Shown: positions 19,030-28,461, numbered from the stretch's first letter. The stretch: DNA of 64,000 nucleotides from Halalkalicoccus jeotgali B3 (GCF_000196895.1 NC_014299.1:248001-312000), one strand, 5' to 3'. Notes: generated from the sequence alone by a model not told the origin. Translations and numbers: made by a program.

Positions 19030-21012
19030 TCAGTCATCATCTGCACTCGTCGACTCTGATCCACAAGCATCGGGTTCTGGTGGAACGTGGACCGACGGAT
19101 TCTCATCAAAGAACCCTTCGGGAGCGATCTCGAAGCTGGCAATCTCAACCGGTAGGACAGGCCAATCTTCGGGCCGTGTGCGGTGATTGACCCCTAGTGT
19201 GTACCAGGCGACGAGATCCTCTTGTTCGATATTGCGATCCGCCTTCGTCCATTCTCGGAGACCGTGAGGATTGTCGTTTTGATTCGGGTAGTCCCCATCC
19301 GCGAACATCTCATCTTCATTGTAGGGAGTTACCCAGAAATTGTTCTCGAGAAAGCCAGCGCGTCTTTGGGCGGGTGATCCTGACTGCATTGGTGAGGCGA
19401 CGTTGGTGGCCGGATGGAGTGTGTATCCGGTATTATAGCCATACGAGTTCGTCTCATTTGGATTGACGATCTTCCAATATCGATCCCGCAATGGATCGAT
19501 ATCCATCCGTGCTTCCTGCTCGGTTTCCAGCAACGTTTCGTCAGCATACCAGCCTTGGCCTCCCGTATTGTCCGATTCTTCGTGGGTCCAAGCAATATCG
19601 TCGACGGGCTCATTATGGATTTCGAACGCTGAATTCGTTTCACCGTCGACGTCGAAATCAAGCCGGAAATTGAAGTGATGTTGGTGGATCGAAGTCTTGA
19701 CTTGCGGGGCAACCACCTCATAGAATCCATCTGTGTCATCCGCCGTCGTTCCTTGGGGCACGACTCCATTCGAGTCGATTCCAGTGAGGCGCATTTCGGC
19801 CTCTATACGTCCATCTTGATAGAAGTACCAGTAGAACGCATAGTCGTAGTTATAGACAGTAGCGATTTGTGAGACAACAAGTCGCCGCCGCCGGCGCACT
19901 TCTGTCTGGTCTTCTTGACGCCACTCCGTATGCTTCCACAGCAACCCATCATCTTCTTCGTGCATGCAGATCGCGTTGGGAATCTCTAAGACATTCCCGT
20001 CCCGATCATTCGTAACTGCATCGAAGTAATACATCTCACCTAGACAATCACAGCCTTCGGTGAGCGAGTTCACCATTCGGCCGACATTGAACTCACTGAT
20101 GTCAAAGGCGTTTTTCCAGTTGTGATTGGGATCAACATCGCCATACGGAACCGCCATGGCCGATGTAGACGCACGATGGAGGATTTTTCGCGTATCCCCG
20201 TCGTCATCGAACCTGATGTTGTGCAGGACAAGCCCTTCACGATCAGTCCAGCCGACACGGAATTTCCATCCTTGCCACTCGACTTCTCGGCCGTCAACTT
20301 CCCAGCTTGTTCCCTCCGGTTGAATCACATCGAGGTGCTCCCGATCGTCTCGCGTGTCGATTAGGTCTGGTTTGTAGTTTGCGTCCTCGGGCGGCAGCGG
20401 GCTGTCCTCGTCGACCACACCATTGTCGACGACTTCGACGACTTCCATTTCATCAAGGTCAACGAAGGCGTGGACTCCTTCAATAGGTCGTGCGTACGCG
20501 TTATCCTCTTTACTTTCCGCGATCCAGGAGAGGCCACGTGCAAGGCGTCGGCCCTCGAGACCGTCAGGAACGAATTCACTGCTGTTGATCGGCCACGGAT
20601 CAACGATTGCAAGATCGAAGTTTTCAACGCCACGTTTTTTCGCCGCCTCTTGCCACTCTTCGCTTTGTCTAACCGCCTCTTCAGCTTCGAAGATGTCTTC
20701 GCCAGGAATATGCGGCTGAGCATCTGGGAGACGTTCCCAAGACGTTACCTCACTGTCAGGGAGTGAAACGGTTGCTTCATACGTTGTCTTTTCCTGAAAA
20801 TCCCGAAGTGCGACTAAAACGTCTCTATCAACTGAACCACCATCCCAGGCTTCAACTTCTTCTTTCGAAGGCTCGACCGGTTGATAGCTATAGAATCCGA
20901 AGGTACTACCGATCTTTTGGCTTTCTTGGAGAATTTCGGTCGTGGAGTTGATCTCTGCTTCGGTCAGTGGGTCAAGTGGATGCTCGACCGTGGGAGTTTC
21001 TACTTGTGCCAT
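19030..21012 (-). CDS. Copper amine oxidase (primary-amine oxidase)
   Basis: 660 residues, the usual length for bacterial/archaeal cytosolic forms and without a signal peptide. The quinone cofactor precursor is Tyr389 in TVYNYDYAFYW (motif T-x-x-N-Y-D-Y). The catalytic base is Asp304 in NAFDISEFNVGRM. Copper ligands are His443 and His445 in SIHQHHFNFR and His610 in LGVNHRTRPEDWPVLP. It oxidises primary amines to aldehyde, ammonia and hydrogen peroxide. It is divergent from the dimethylformamidase genes, with a 21-bp perfect palindrome ending 3 bp before its ATG. Dimethylamine is secondary and not a classical substrate, so any shared pathway is an inference. Confidence 0.92.
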   Translation of the reverse strand: MAQVETPTVEHPLDPLTEAEINSTTEILQESQKIGSTFGFYSYQPVEPSKEEVEAWDGGSVDRDVLVALRDFQEKTTYEATVSLPDSEVTSWERLPDAQPHIPGEDIFEAEEAVRQSEEWQEAAKKRGVENFDLAIVDPWPINSSEFVPDGLEGRRLARGLSWIAESKEDNAYARPIEGVHAFVDLDEMEVVEVVDNGVVDEDSPLPPEDANYKPDLIDTRDDREHLDVIQPEGTSWEVDGREVEWQGWKFRVGWTDREGLVLHNIRFDDDGDTRKILHRASTSAMAVPYGDVDPNHNWKNAFDISEFNVGRMVNSLTEGCDCLGEMYYFDAVTNDRDGNVLEIPNAICMHEEDDGLLWKHTEWRQEDQTEVRRRRRLVVSQIATVYNYDYAFYWYFYQDGRIEAEMRLTGIDSNGVVPQGTTADDTDGFYEVVAPQVKTSIHQHHFNFRLDFDVDGETNSAFEIHNEPVDDIAWTHEESDNTGGQGWYADETLLETEQEARMDIDPLRDRYWKIVNPNETNSYGYNTGYTLHPATNVASPMQSGSPAQRRAGFLENNFWVTPYNEDEMFADGDYPNQNDNPHGLREWTKADRNIEQEDLVAWYTLGVNHRTRPEDWPVLPVEIASFEIAPEGFFDENPSVHVPPEPDACGSESTSADDD

Positions 21013-21014
21013 AA

Positions 21015-21035
21015 GACATCGTGTAACACGATGTC
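21015..21035. promoter_or_regulatory. 21-bp perfect palindrome, probable operator
   Basis: Arms GACATCGTG and CACGATGTC flank TAA. The palindrome lies 3 to 23 bp upstream of the amine-oxidase start codon, in the 264-bp divergent region shared with the dimethylformamidase genes. Nine-bp perfect arms at a start codon are what a dimeric repressor site would look like; a 5'-leader hairpin is the alternative. No second copy was noticed in the window. Confidence 0.6.
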
Positions 21036-21276
21036 ATGGAAGATTGTTAAATTTTTGCCGTGATAGGAGAGCAGAATGAGCGTCGGGTTCCCCGGTAAGC
21101 GAGTCCCCGTTGTTCTTCTTCGCCCGTGTTGCAAATGTGCTTGAGCGTTCAGTGCTTGATGGTTTAGCTCTGGTATGTCACTATTTATCGTCTTAGAAAT
21201 GTTCTTATTAAAGATTTCAAGAGTCACCCAAACAATTATACATGTGGGTCTTCACCATGGATGGTAGTATCAAGCA

Positions 21277-21819
21277 ATGTCAGAGCTTGAAGGAGTATCA
21301 GACAGAGCCAAGTATTATGAGACAGTTGGGCAGACATTAGCGGATCGAGCTGGGATCGATCCAGACCGATACGGAGCCACATATGAGGATATCGGTCGTC
21401 AGCTTATGACCATGAGCGGTGGGCCGCTGTCCGCCCCCGCTGAGCAGGCGTACAGCGAACTTGACGAAGGGATTGCCAAGCGGGAGATCCTCCCACGGAT
21501 TAACACAGAACTGATCAAAGAGCACAAAGAACACCCAATTGGTCGACATAGTGATGATTTAGAGCGGGTTCTAAATTATTTCAGACGACAGCCTATGGAA
21601 GGCAAATATGTTATTCTCGAAACCGAGAAATTTGAAGAATTTTACATCGGCGAACTACCCGGGGTGCGGGGAGAACCGCCGGAAAAGTTAGATAATCCAC
21701 TTGCCGGGATTGACGAGGCCAAGGATCTCCCCTATCCGTTGAAGTCGGTAGAACAGGCCGAACATGCCGTTTTCCTGAGGCGCATCAAAGACTTGCAGAA
21801 TAAATTCGACGATTCATAA
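21277..21819 (+). CDS. dmfA1: N,N-dimethylformamidase small subunit
   Basis: 180 residues. The second half follows the bacterial DmfA1 pattern as I recall it: EILPRINTELIKEHKEHPIG, LERVLNYFRRQPMEGKYVI and the C-terminal AEHAVFLRRIKDLQNKF. The bacterial subunit is about 130 residues, so this one has roughly 50 extra N-terminal residues. It lies 18 bp before the large-subunit gene, the same order as dmfA1-dmfA2. Family knowledge: the small subunit packs on the large one and is needed for activity; the enzyme splits DMF and related formamides into dimethylamine and formate. Confidence 0.8.
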   Translation: MSELEGVSDRAKYYETVGQTLADRAGIDPDRYGATYEDIGRQLMTMSGGPLSAPAEQAYSELDEGIAKREILPRINTELIKEHKEHPIGRHSDDLERVLNYFRRQPMEGKYVILETEKFEEFYIGELPGVRGEPPEKLDNPLAGIDEAKDLPYPLKSVEQAEHAVFLRRIKDLQNKFDDS

Positions 21820-21837
21820 CATAACACAGATAACACA

Positions 21838-24150
21838 ATGGCCATCAATGAATTCCCAACAAAAGAACTGACTGGATATACTGACCAGTGGAGTTTTCAA
21901 CCAGGTGATACCGTGCCGTTCATGGTTAACTGTGACGGTCCAGATGAGTACGAGGCCGAGATTGTTCAAGTTATTTGTGGGGACCTGAACCCGGATGGTC
22001 CCGGAGTGAAAGAAGAGGTAATTAACGCCTCAGTGAATGATACGTACGAGGGGCGACCACAGGAAATTCATGCCGGATCATATGCAAAGGTCTCAGACAG
22101 CCATCATCTCAGTGTTAGCGGTGGATTGACTGTACAGGCGATGGTTCAGCCTACCCTTCCAGATGCAGGGGAGCAGGCGTTGCTCACTAAGTTCGCAGAC
22201 AACACAGGATATGGTCTCTATATTAGTCAAAGTGGTGACCTCTGTCTACGACTCGCCGGATCTAACGGTGAGATCGTTGAAGTGAACTCTGGACTCGTTT
22301 TTGAAGGCGGTAAACGGCAAGGAGCGACGTGGTACTTTGTTGGAGCTACTTTTGACCCCGATGATGGAACCGTCACCCTCTATCAGGAACCTCACCCAGA
22401 GAACCAGCGGAAGATCCTCCATCCTATTGATGAGTACGAAGCGATGGTTGAGGAGTCGGTCGACATCAACGGAATTGCGACGAATGATAGCCCTCTCGTC
22501 ATTGGGGGAGAACCGATGGAAACGGGCAACGGTGTGGTTGCGAAAAGCTGTTACAATGGCAAACTAGAACGACCCCAGGTGTTTAGTGAGGCACTTGACC
22601 TAGCTGACATGCGCTCAGCTATTGCTGACGAACCGCCGACTGACGTGGCGAGTTCATTGGTGGGTGCTTGGGATTTTTCTGAAGGCATCACTTCAGACGG
22701 CATTCCGGAGTACACAACGGTCGTAGACATCTCGCCCCACGAAAATCACGGTAAATTGGTGAACACACCTGCTCGAGGGATGATTGGTTACAACTGGAGC
22801 GAAGATGAGTACAACTTCACAAACGCGCCGGAGGAGTATGGCGCGATCCACTTCCATCATGATGACCTAACGGATGCGGATTGGGAGGTGGATTTTGAGT
22901 ATACACTTCCCGAAGGAATGGACAGCGCGGTGTACGCGGCCCGATTAACTACTGAGAACGACGAGACCTACATCCCCTTTTTCGTCCGTCCAGAGAAACC
23001 TGAGGATACAGCGGACATCGCTTTTCTTGCCCCCACTGCGAGCTACCTTGCTTACTCAAATGACCATCTGACGACGGACGGGGTAATCACCGAACCACTC
23101 TCAGGTCAGGTGTCGGTTATGCGGCAAGAGGACCTCTATCTAAGCGAGCACCGCGAGTACGGTCTTTCGTGCTATGACAGTCACGCAGACGGTAGCGGCG
23201 TTTTCTATTCATCACGGAAGCGTCCTATCCTGAATATGGTGCCAAAGTATAAGCACTGGCTGTCATCAGTGCCCAGCACACTATGGCAATTCAACGCAGA
23301 CCTCCATATTGTTGATTGGTTGGAGGAGAAAGGATATGATTTCGATGTGATCACTGATGAGGATCTCTACGAGGAAGGTGCTGACTTGCTTGAACCGTAC
23401 AACGTAGTTCTCACAGGGAGCCATCCAGAGTACTACTCCTCAGAGATGTGGGACGGTGTATTATCCTACCAGCAGCAGGGTGGTCGGTTTATGTATATGG
23501 GTGCCAACGGCTTCTACTGGTCTATCGCATTCCACCCTGAAGACTCCCAGACCATTGAGGTCCGGCGGGGAATCACTGGATCGGGCGCCTGGTTTAACAA
23601 CCCGGGCGAGCTGCGACACAGTTTCACTGGAGAAATGGGTGGGATCTGGCGCGACCGCAATAAACCACCTCAGAAACTCGCTGGTGTCGGATGGATTGCC
23701 GAGGGGTTCGACAAATCCTCATATTACCGACGTAAACCAGACAGCTACGAATCCGAAACTGAGTTTATCTTTGAGGGGATTGAGAGCGAGGTCCTTGGCG
23801 ACTTCGGCCTTATTGGTCACGGTGCCGCGGGCCTTGAACTCGATATCTACAACGAAGACTTAGGAACGCCCGAACACACATACCTCCTCGCCTCTTCGGA
23901 GGATCACACGCCGAACTACCTCCGCGTTGTTGAGGAAATATTCTTTGACCTTCCCTCTTATGAAGGAGGGCAGGATCCCGAAGCACGTGGCGACATCGTT
24001 TACTATAAATTACCCAACGATGGCGCGGTCTTCTCAACTAGTTCCATCGGTTTCCACGGAAGCCTCTCTCACGATAGCTACGAGAACAATATTTCGAAAA
24101 TGATCGAAAACGTCTTGGATGCGTTCAAAGAGGACGGGACGCTCCCATAG
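21838..24150 (+). CDS. dmfA2: N,N-dimethylformamidase large subunit
   Basis: 770 residues, near the about 760 of bacterial DmfA2. An N-terminal beta-rich region is followed by a LamG/concanavalin-like domain (about 80-265: LTVQAMVQPTLPDAGEQALL, TKFADNTGYGLYIS). The C-terminal catalytic part (about 460-765) has NADLHIVDWLEEKGYDFDV, LTGSHPEYYSSEMWDG, GGRFMYMGANGFYW and GEMGGIWRD. The bacterial enzyme holds a mononuclear iron between two Tyr and one Glu. The Tyr in HPEYYS, the Tyr in ANGFYW and the Glu in EMGGIWR are candidates. No formate or dimethylamine dehydrogenase lies next to it. Confidence 0.85.
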   Translation: MAINEFPTKELTGYTDQWSFQPGDTVPFMVNCDGPDEYEAEIVQVICGDLNPDGPGVKEEVINASVNDTYEGRPQEIHAGSYAKVSDSHHLSVSGGLTVQAMVQPTLPDAGEQALLTKFADNTGYGLYISQSGDLCLRLAGSNGEIVEVNSGLVFEGGKRQGATWYFVGATFDPDDGTVTLYQEPHPENQRKILHPIDEYEAMVEESVDINGIATNDSPLVIGGEPMETGNGVVAKSCYNGKLERPQVFSEALDLADMRSAIADEPPTDVASSLVGAWDFSEGITSDGIPEYTTVVDISPHENHGKLVNTPARGMIGYNWSEDEYNFTNAPEEYGAIHFHHDDLTDADWEVDFEYTLPEGMDSAVYAARLTTENDETYIPFFVRPEKPEDTADIAFLAPTASYLAYSNDHLTTDGVITEPLSGQVSVMRQEDLYLSEHREYGLSCYDSHADGSGVFYSSRKRPILNMVPKYKHWLSSVPSTLWQFNADLHIVDWLEEKGYDFDVITDEDLYEEGADLLEPYNVVLTGSHPEYYSSEMWDGVLSYQQQGGRFMYMGANGFYWSIAFHPEDSQTIEVRRGITGSGAWFNNPGELRHSFTGEMGGIWRDRNKPPQKLAGVGWIAEGFDKSSYYRRKPDSYESETEFIFEGIESEVLGDFGLIGHGAAGLELDIYNEDLGTPEHTYLLASSEDHTPNYLRVVEEIFFDLPSYEGGQDPEARGDIVYYKLPNDGAVFSTSSIGFHGSLSHDSYENNISKMIENVLDAFKEDGTLP

Positions 24151-24192
24151 CTTATAACCGGCATTGTCGCTCGAAACCACCGTACTAATCTC

Positions 24193-24807
24193 ATGCTTCC
24201 TATTGTCTGGATGAGCAATATTGGACTTCTGAGTGAGTGGCTACGATGGCCATGGATAGTGGTGTACGCAGTCGTTACGGTCGTTCATCTATCGCACGCG
24301 ATTGATACTGATTGCCGGCAGGTGTGGCATTCCAATCACGTTGTAATGGCTGTCGGGATGGGATACATGTTTCTCCCTACACGCCTGAAGGCGGTATCTG
24401 ATGAGGTGTGGCAGATAACGTTCATTATAATCGCAGCAACCATCGTTGTGTGGGTACTGCATTTGTGGGCCACTCAGCGGACGATTGACTTCCTCTGGAT
24501 GATCTCACTATTCGATGTAGTAGCAATGATCTATATGTTCGCGTTTCCAGAGGCAGCGATTGCGCCACTCACTTATCTCCTCGTCATTTATTTCATCTTA
24601 GAAACAATAGTATGGATGGGCGGAGTGTTTGATCATACTAGACAATGGGGTAGATTGCTACCGGTACTAATCCATTCTCGCTTGTACTCTCGACTCATCT
24701 TTCATGAGCCGCTGGTTGGTAGTAGTTCAGGCAGAGAGCGTATGACACTCAGTGCGATGGCAGCCGGGATGGCGTATATGTTCATTATCATGCAGAGTGG
24801 CATGTAA
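24193..24807 (+). CDS. DUF5134-like membrane protein
   Basis: 204 residues with six or so hydrophobic helices. 'HSNHVVMAVGMGYMFLPT' is the tell-tale segment: His in a Met-rich helix, as in DUF5134 proteins, where 'HxxMxxGMxxM' suggests metal handling. A second Met-rich helix ends the protein (MAAGMAYMFIIMQSGM). It follows the dimethylformamidase large-subunit gene by 42 bp on the same strand and may be co-transcribed. A role in copper or iron supply to the neighbouring enzymes is a guess. Confidence 0.6.
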   Translation: MLPIVWMSNIGLLSEWLRWPWIVVYAVVTVVHLSHAIDTDCRQVWHSNHVVMAVGMGYMFLPTRLKAVSDEVWQITFIIIAATIVVWVLHLWATQRTIDFLWMISLFDVVAMIYMFAFPEAAIAPLTYLLVIYFILETIVWMGGVFDHTRQWGRLLPVLIHSRLYSRLIFHEPLVGSSSGRERMTLSAMAAGMAYMFIIMQSGM

Positions 24808-24923
24808 TATGGTCTCAGATACTTAGATAGGAATCTGTCCATCACGATCTCTCCGGTAGTGTCGTCGGTACGGATGTCGCCAGAGAGGATCCCAATCTGC
24901 CGTTTATTATCATCGCTATCCTC

Positions 24924-25458
24924 ATGCAACTCGAGGCCGAACTCAACCGCAAGGATAAGCGCGTCGAGGAACTGGAAGCACAGCTCACCGAGTACAAGCG
25001 CTTTGCCGGCTCGGAGTTCGCGGACGTTCGCGGGCGAATCACCGACGTCGAAGATCGGGCCGACGAACTCGAAACGACGCTCCAGGAGACGCCTACGGAG
25101 ACCACCACCGTCGACGTCGAGGAGACCGACTCCCAGACCACGACCACGGAGACACCATTAGAACGCATCTGTACGCTCCCAGAGCACGTCGCCGACCGGG
25201 AGCTCACGACCAACCAGCAACGAGCACGCTTCATCGCACAGGACGTTCGCGATTACGCCGAGAAAGCGCCTGCGGGGCTCGTGCTCGATAGCCAGACGAT
25301 CGCGAAGGTCATCACTGCCGCCGAAGGATCGAAGCCTCACACCAGACTGTGGCCCGCGTCATGGATTTCCTTGAGAAACTGGGGAAAAACGACGTCGAGC
25401 AGACGAAACGACGCGGGAAGAAGCTCGTAGTCGTTGACGAAGAGGCAGCCGACCGATA
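24924..25458 (+). pseudogene. Coiled-coil/winged-helix gene, broken (copy C)
   Basis: Homology begins inside the coiled coil (LEAELNRKDKRVEELEAQL) at about 24927, after unrelated DNA. It continues to a 1-base loss in the codons for SKPHTQTV near 25343, after which the rest is read in another frame. It ends at a stop at 25456-25458 right after EEAADR, without the normal C-terminus or 3'-flank repeat. The upstream Cys-rich gene is also missing. It lies directly before the HTH/PIN pair, whose insertion may have truncated it. Confidence 0.8.
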
Positions 25459-25572
25459 ATGCATCCCGGTGTACAAGGCCTCTGTAGTATTGCATCGTCT
25501 GCTTCCGCTACGGCGGCCAGACCGTATTCCCTGCAACAAGAGTTATTACTCAATACACGAATCATGAGTTGT

Positions 25573-26157
25573 ATGTCACAGGCTATCGGCTCCTCGGAAC
25601 GAGCGGTCAATGGGCTCCTCTCAGTGGCTCATGTACTCGAAGAGCCACGCCTTGCCCGCCTCTATACGTATATCCTTCGCGAGGGCGAGGTGACGGTCGA
25701 TACAATCACCGCTGACCTAGAGACACCACGCACGACAGCATACGCTGATACAGGCACTCTGGTTGAACTAGGACTGCTCACGCGTGATGAATCCAAGAAA
25801 ACCCACACCTACACGGCAACGCCAATTAAACTGACTACGAATCTTGACGGGGATACGTATACGATCACTCCTACACTTATCGAAGCTGTTGGTCAGACAT
25901 CGAACGACCAAGACCTCGCGTTTGTCGTTGAGAGATACGGCCTTGGCAAACTCGCTGCTGCGGTAACGTACGCCGTTCCATATGTAGACGGTGAAATGAC
26001 CGAACGGGTTGCTGCTCGTGAGCTCGATCTCCAACCGGCGGTTGGAATCGCCGTCTTGCATGCACTCCAAGAGGTCATTCAGGAGATGCACACGCACGAC
26101 CCATATTTCGACCAGATTCGAAATGCCCGGACTGAAGCAGTTAATCACGATTCCTAG
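25573..26157 (+). CDS. Haloarchaeal HTH protein, partner of a PIN-domain gene
   Basis: 194 residues from MSQAIGSSERAVNGLLSVAH; an ATG three codons earlier is equally possible. The N-terminal winged helix (about 15-75) includes LYTYILREGEVTVDTITADL and TPRTTAYADTGTLVELGLL, TrmB/ArsR-like in outline. The C-terminal half is helical and ends DPYFDQIRNARTE. The gene is 14 bp before the PIN-like gene. I recall this pairing from many haloarchaeal genomes, often several times per genome. Antitoxin-like autoregulator is the working inference. Confidence 0.7.
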   Translation: MSQAIGSSERAVNGLLSVAHVLEEPRLARLYTYILREGEVTVDTITADLETPRTTAYADTGTLVELGLLTRDESKKTHTYTATPIKLTTNLDGDTYTITPTLIEAVGQTSNDQDLAFVVERYGLGKLAAAVTYAVPYVDGEMTERVAARELDLQPAVGIAVLHALQEVIQEMHTHDPYFDQIRNARTEAVNHDS

Positions 26158-26171
26158 ATGAGCCTGCCTCT

Positions 26172-26690
26172 ATGACTCCTCGTTCCGATAGTACCGCCTG
26201 GGTTGCTGATTCAGGGTTGTTCATCGCGTGTGGCCGCCAAGAGAATACCAAATACACTGCTCTCGAACGGTTTGCAACGCAAAATCACATTACGCTCATC
26301 ATCCCACAACACGTCTATGAGGAGCTCACCGGTGCACCAGCACAAAGCACACCGGGACAGATCCCGATCGACAGTGCAATTACGAGTGGCTGGGTGACCG
26401 TTGCTGAGGAACTCGACTATACAAACAGCACGATAGCGACGGTGATGGATAGGACACGGAGCTATATCGCCAATTCGTCCAATCGGCCTGAAGACCAGAT
26501 CGAGCGGGCAGATACCGCACTTGCAGGCATCGCAGTCCAACTCCTTCTCCAGGGATCGGCACCATCAGTATGTCTTGTAACGACGGACACCGATGCTGGT
26601 CAGGGGATCGTTACGGCCGTTGAAGCAGCAGGATTCACTGATCAGATCACGTTCAAAGACGGTTTTGAGCTGATTGAATCGATTACGTGA
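26172..26690 (+). CDS. PIN-like domain protein
   Basis: 172 residues. Acidic residues sit where a PIN nuclease needs them: Asp in WVADSGLFIACGRQ, Glu in HVYEELTG, Asp in RADTALAGIAVQLL and Asp in CLVTTDTDAGQGI. The domain fills the whole protein. PIN proteins of this size are mostly RNases of VapC-type toxin systems. Here the partner is a large winged-helix protein rather than a VapB. Start ATG after a 14-bp gap, so co-transcribed. Confidence 0.75.
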   Translation: MTPRSDSTAWVADSGLFIACGRQENTKYTALERFATQNHITLIIPQHVYEELTGAPAQSTPGQIPIDSAITSGWVTVAEELDYTNSTIATVMDRTRSYIANSSNRPEDQIERADTALAGIAVQLLLQGSAPSVCLVTTDTDAGQGIVTAVEAAGFTDQITFKDGFELIESIT

Positions 26691-26943
26691 GCGTATCGGC
26701 ATGGGGGCTAAGAGATATGTGGTACTGTAGCCGACTTCAAGGGAGAGACCTAGCGTTGTCCTTGCTTGCTGTGTGATCTGACGACGACTCAAGACGCTCT
26801 TAGAGCGTTCAACGCGAGAGAAGCCGGTAATTCGGCGTCTCACTCTCCTCTTCTAGCGGTCTATTACTAGCGAATCCGTTTCAGTTTCGTCGTGTTTCGT
26901 ATGGAATTCCACGGGAAACGACTGGTTCACCCGTCACAACACT

Positions 26944-27384
26944 GTGACTGCTGAGCGAGAGTCTCGAGTCAGCACAAGGAAACAGAGTGTCTTGTCCTCT
27001 CCCGGACGAGGAGGGGTCTATCTCGATACCCTCGTCACCCAGTTGCACAAGTTGAGGCATCAGACGACGAGACGGACGCGGACTCAGTCGAGACGTATTG
27101 AGGGTGTCATAGAAAAGGTCACATACGAGCTGCTACACGTGCTCGCTGTTGGCTCCTTGGGCTACTATATCTTGGTGCAGATTTACATCACGACACTGCT
27201 CGACTGGAGAGTGTCGGGTATCACGTACGGGAAATTCCAGACGCAGCTGGAGACCACGCTGATCACACTCGTCCCACTCATGGTGCTCACGCCGCTCGGT
27301 ATCACCACACTCATCCGTCAGTTCTTGGATTTTAGAGACATGAGAAAGAGAGCTATCGGGCGAATTCGACCAACTTCTCGTTGA
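26944..27384 (+). CDS. Hypothetical two-helix membrane protein
   Basis: 146 residues from a GTG at 26944. A basic N-terminal region (about 1-55) is followed by LLHVLAVGSLGYYILVQIYI and LITLVPLMVLTPLGITTLI as membrane segments, with a short basic tail. Its 3' end overlaps the convergent hydrolase gene by 32 bp, which lowers confidence a little. No family recognised. Confidence 0.45.
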   Translation: MTAERESRVSTRKQSVLSSPGRGGVYLDTLVTQLHKLRHQTTRRTRTQSRRIEGVIEKVTYELLHVLAVGSLGYYILVQIYITTLLDWRVSGITYGKFQTQLETTLITLVPLMVLTPLGITTLIRQFLDFRDMRKRAIGRIRPTSR

Positions 27385-28156
27385 GTTTCTCCCGTTCCTC
27401 ATAGAAGAGTGCATGTTCGCTTTCCTCAAAGCGAACGAGCTCTGCATTCTCAATCCCCTCATGGAGTTTTTCTGCCGTCAACTCGAATGGGCAGGCCTGA
27501 TCGTGGACACTATGACAGATGAGTGTCGGAACAGAGATGGCTTCTAAGTCAGAGCGAAGATCCATCTCACCGACCGCTTCGATCGAGTCAGCCATGGCTT
27601 GCGGCGACGATTCCATGCTCATGGTCTGAAGCCAACCTTTCAGTTCTGGACTCGGTTCGGAATGAAACATCGAACTGGCGAAGTCACTGCTTACCTTCGC
27701 CCGGTCCTCATAGCATCCTTTCGCAAGGTCCATAAACGCGTCTTCATCGACGCCTTCCGGGAAGTCGGATTTCTTGGCTAGAACGGGGCTCGCAGCACCA
27801 ATCATCACTACTTTTCCCACATGGTCGCCGTTGTGCCGGCCCATATATCGTGTGACAACTCCCCCACCCATCGAAAAGCCCGCGAGTACTACATCCTCAA
27901 GATCGAGTTCATCGAGAACGTTCTTGAGATCGTCAGCGAACATGTCGAAGTCGTATTCACTCCACGGCTTGCTCGACTGTCCATACCCACGGAGATCGAT
28001 GCCAATACACTGGATACCCTCTCTCGGCAATTGGATGTACTGGTATTCAAACATCCTGTGACTGAGCGGCCAGCCGTGGACGAACACGATAGGAGTACCC
28101 GATCCCCATTTCTGAACGAACAGTTCTACACCGTCTTCCACTTCTATTCGGGTCAT
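27353..28156 (-). CDS. Alpha/beta hydrolase (chloroperoxidase/esterase type)
   Basis: 267 residues from MTRIEVEDGVELFVQKWG; an in-frame ATG eight codons upstream is less likely. The fold is complete: oxyanion-region FVHGWPLSHRMFEY, GIDLRGYGQSSKP, nucleophile elbow AGFSMGGGV, Asp in CHSVHDQACPFE and His in FEESEHALFYEE. The layout is that of cofactor-free haloperoxidases and carboxyl esterases. Cytosolic, no signal. Nothing nearby identifies the substrate. Convergent with the membrane-protein gene before it. Confidence 0.88.
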   Translation of the reverse strand: MTRIEVEDGVELFVQKWGSGTPIVFVHGWPLSHRMFEYQYIQLPREGIQCIGIDLRGYGQSSKPWSEYDFDMFADDLKNVLDELDLEDVVLAGFSMGGGVVTRYMGRHNGDHVGKVVMIGAASPVLAKKSDFPEGVDEDAFMDLAKGCYEDRAKVSSDFASSMFHSEPSPELKGWLQTMSMESSPQAMADSIEAVGEMDLRSDLEAISVPTLICHSVHDQACPFELTAEKLHEGIENAELVRFEESEHALFYEEREKLNEKLVEFAR

Positions 28157-28289
28157 ATTGACCAAAGGCCGGTACAACAAACAGATGTATAGTCATTTTG
28201 GCTATAAATGTGGCTATTTGAACTATTCGTATGAAAGTAGTTTGCAAAATGTGATTTTCACCTCTATCTATGTAAGAACGTCATGATTA

Positions 28290-28461
28290 GAGGTACGAGA
28301 GCGTACTCGGACACAGCTCCACCAGCGCTAGCCGTTCGCCTATCGAGAGCCCCGCCTGTACCACCCCCTATCTCGAGTGTAGATACGCCACTGAGCCACG
28401 CGTTCGGATCGCTCGCCAGCCACGGGACGGGCCCGATCGTCTCACCATCATCCTGTTTCCA
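28290..28461 (+). repeat. Relic of Cys-rich gene end and conserved spacer (before copy D)
   Basis: 'cacagctccaccagcgc' corresponds to the codons for the last residues of the 482-1237 protein. The rest ('atcgagagccccgcctgta', 'ctcgagtgtagatacgcca', 'acgcgttcggatcgctcgcc', 'cgatcgtctcacc') corresponds to the 1238-1413 spacer. The Cys-rich gene itself is gone. The spacer still sits directly before an intact coiled-coil gene, as it would if it held the promoter. Confidence 0.6.

Noticed and set aside
19030-21012. Possible loss of the third copper ligand in the amine oxidase (Ser near residue 626 where some enzymes seem to have His)
   Set aside because: Comparison with the recalled Arthrobacter-type sequence places the ligand at the His in GVNHRTRPEDW (His610), which is present.
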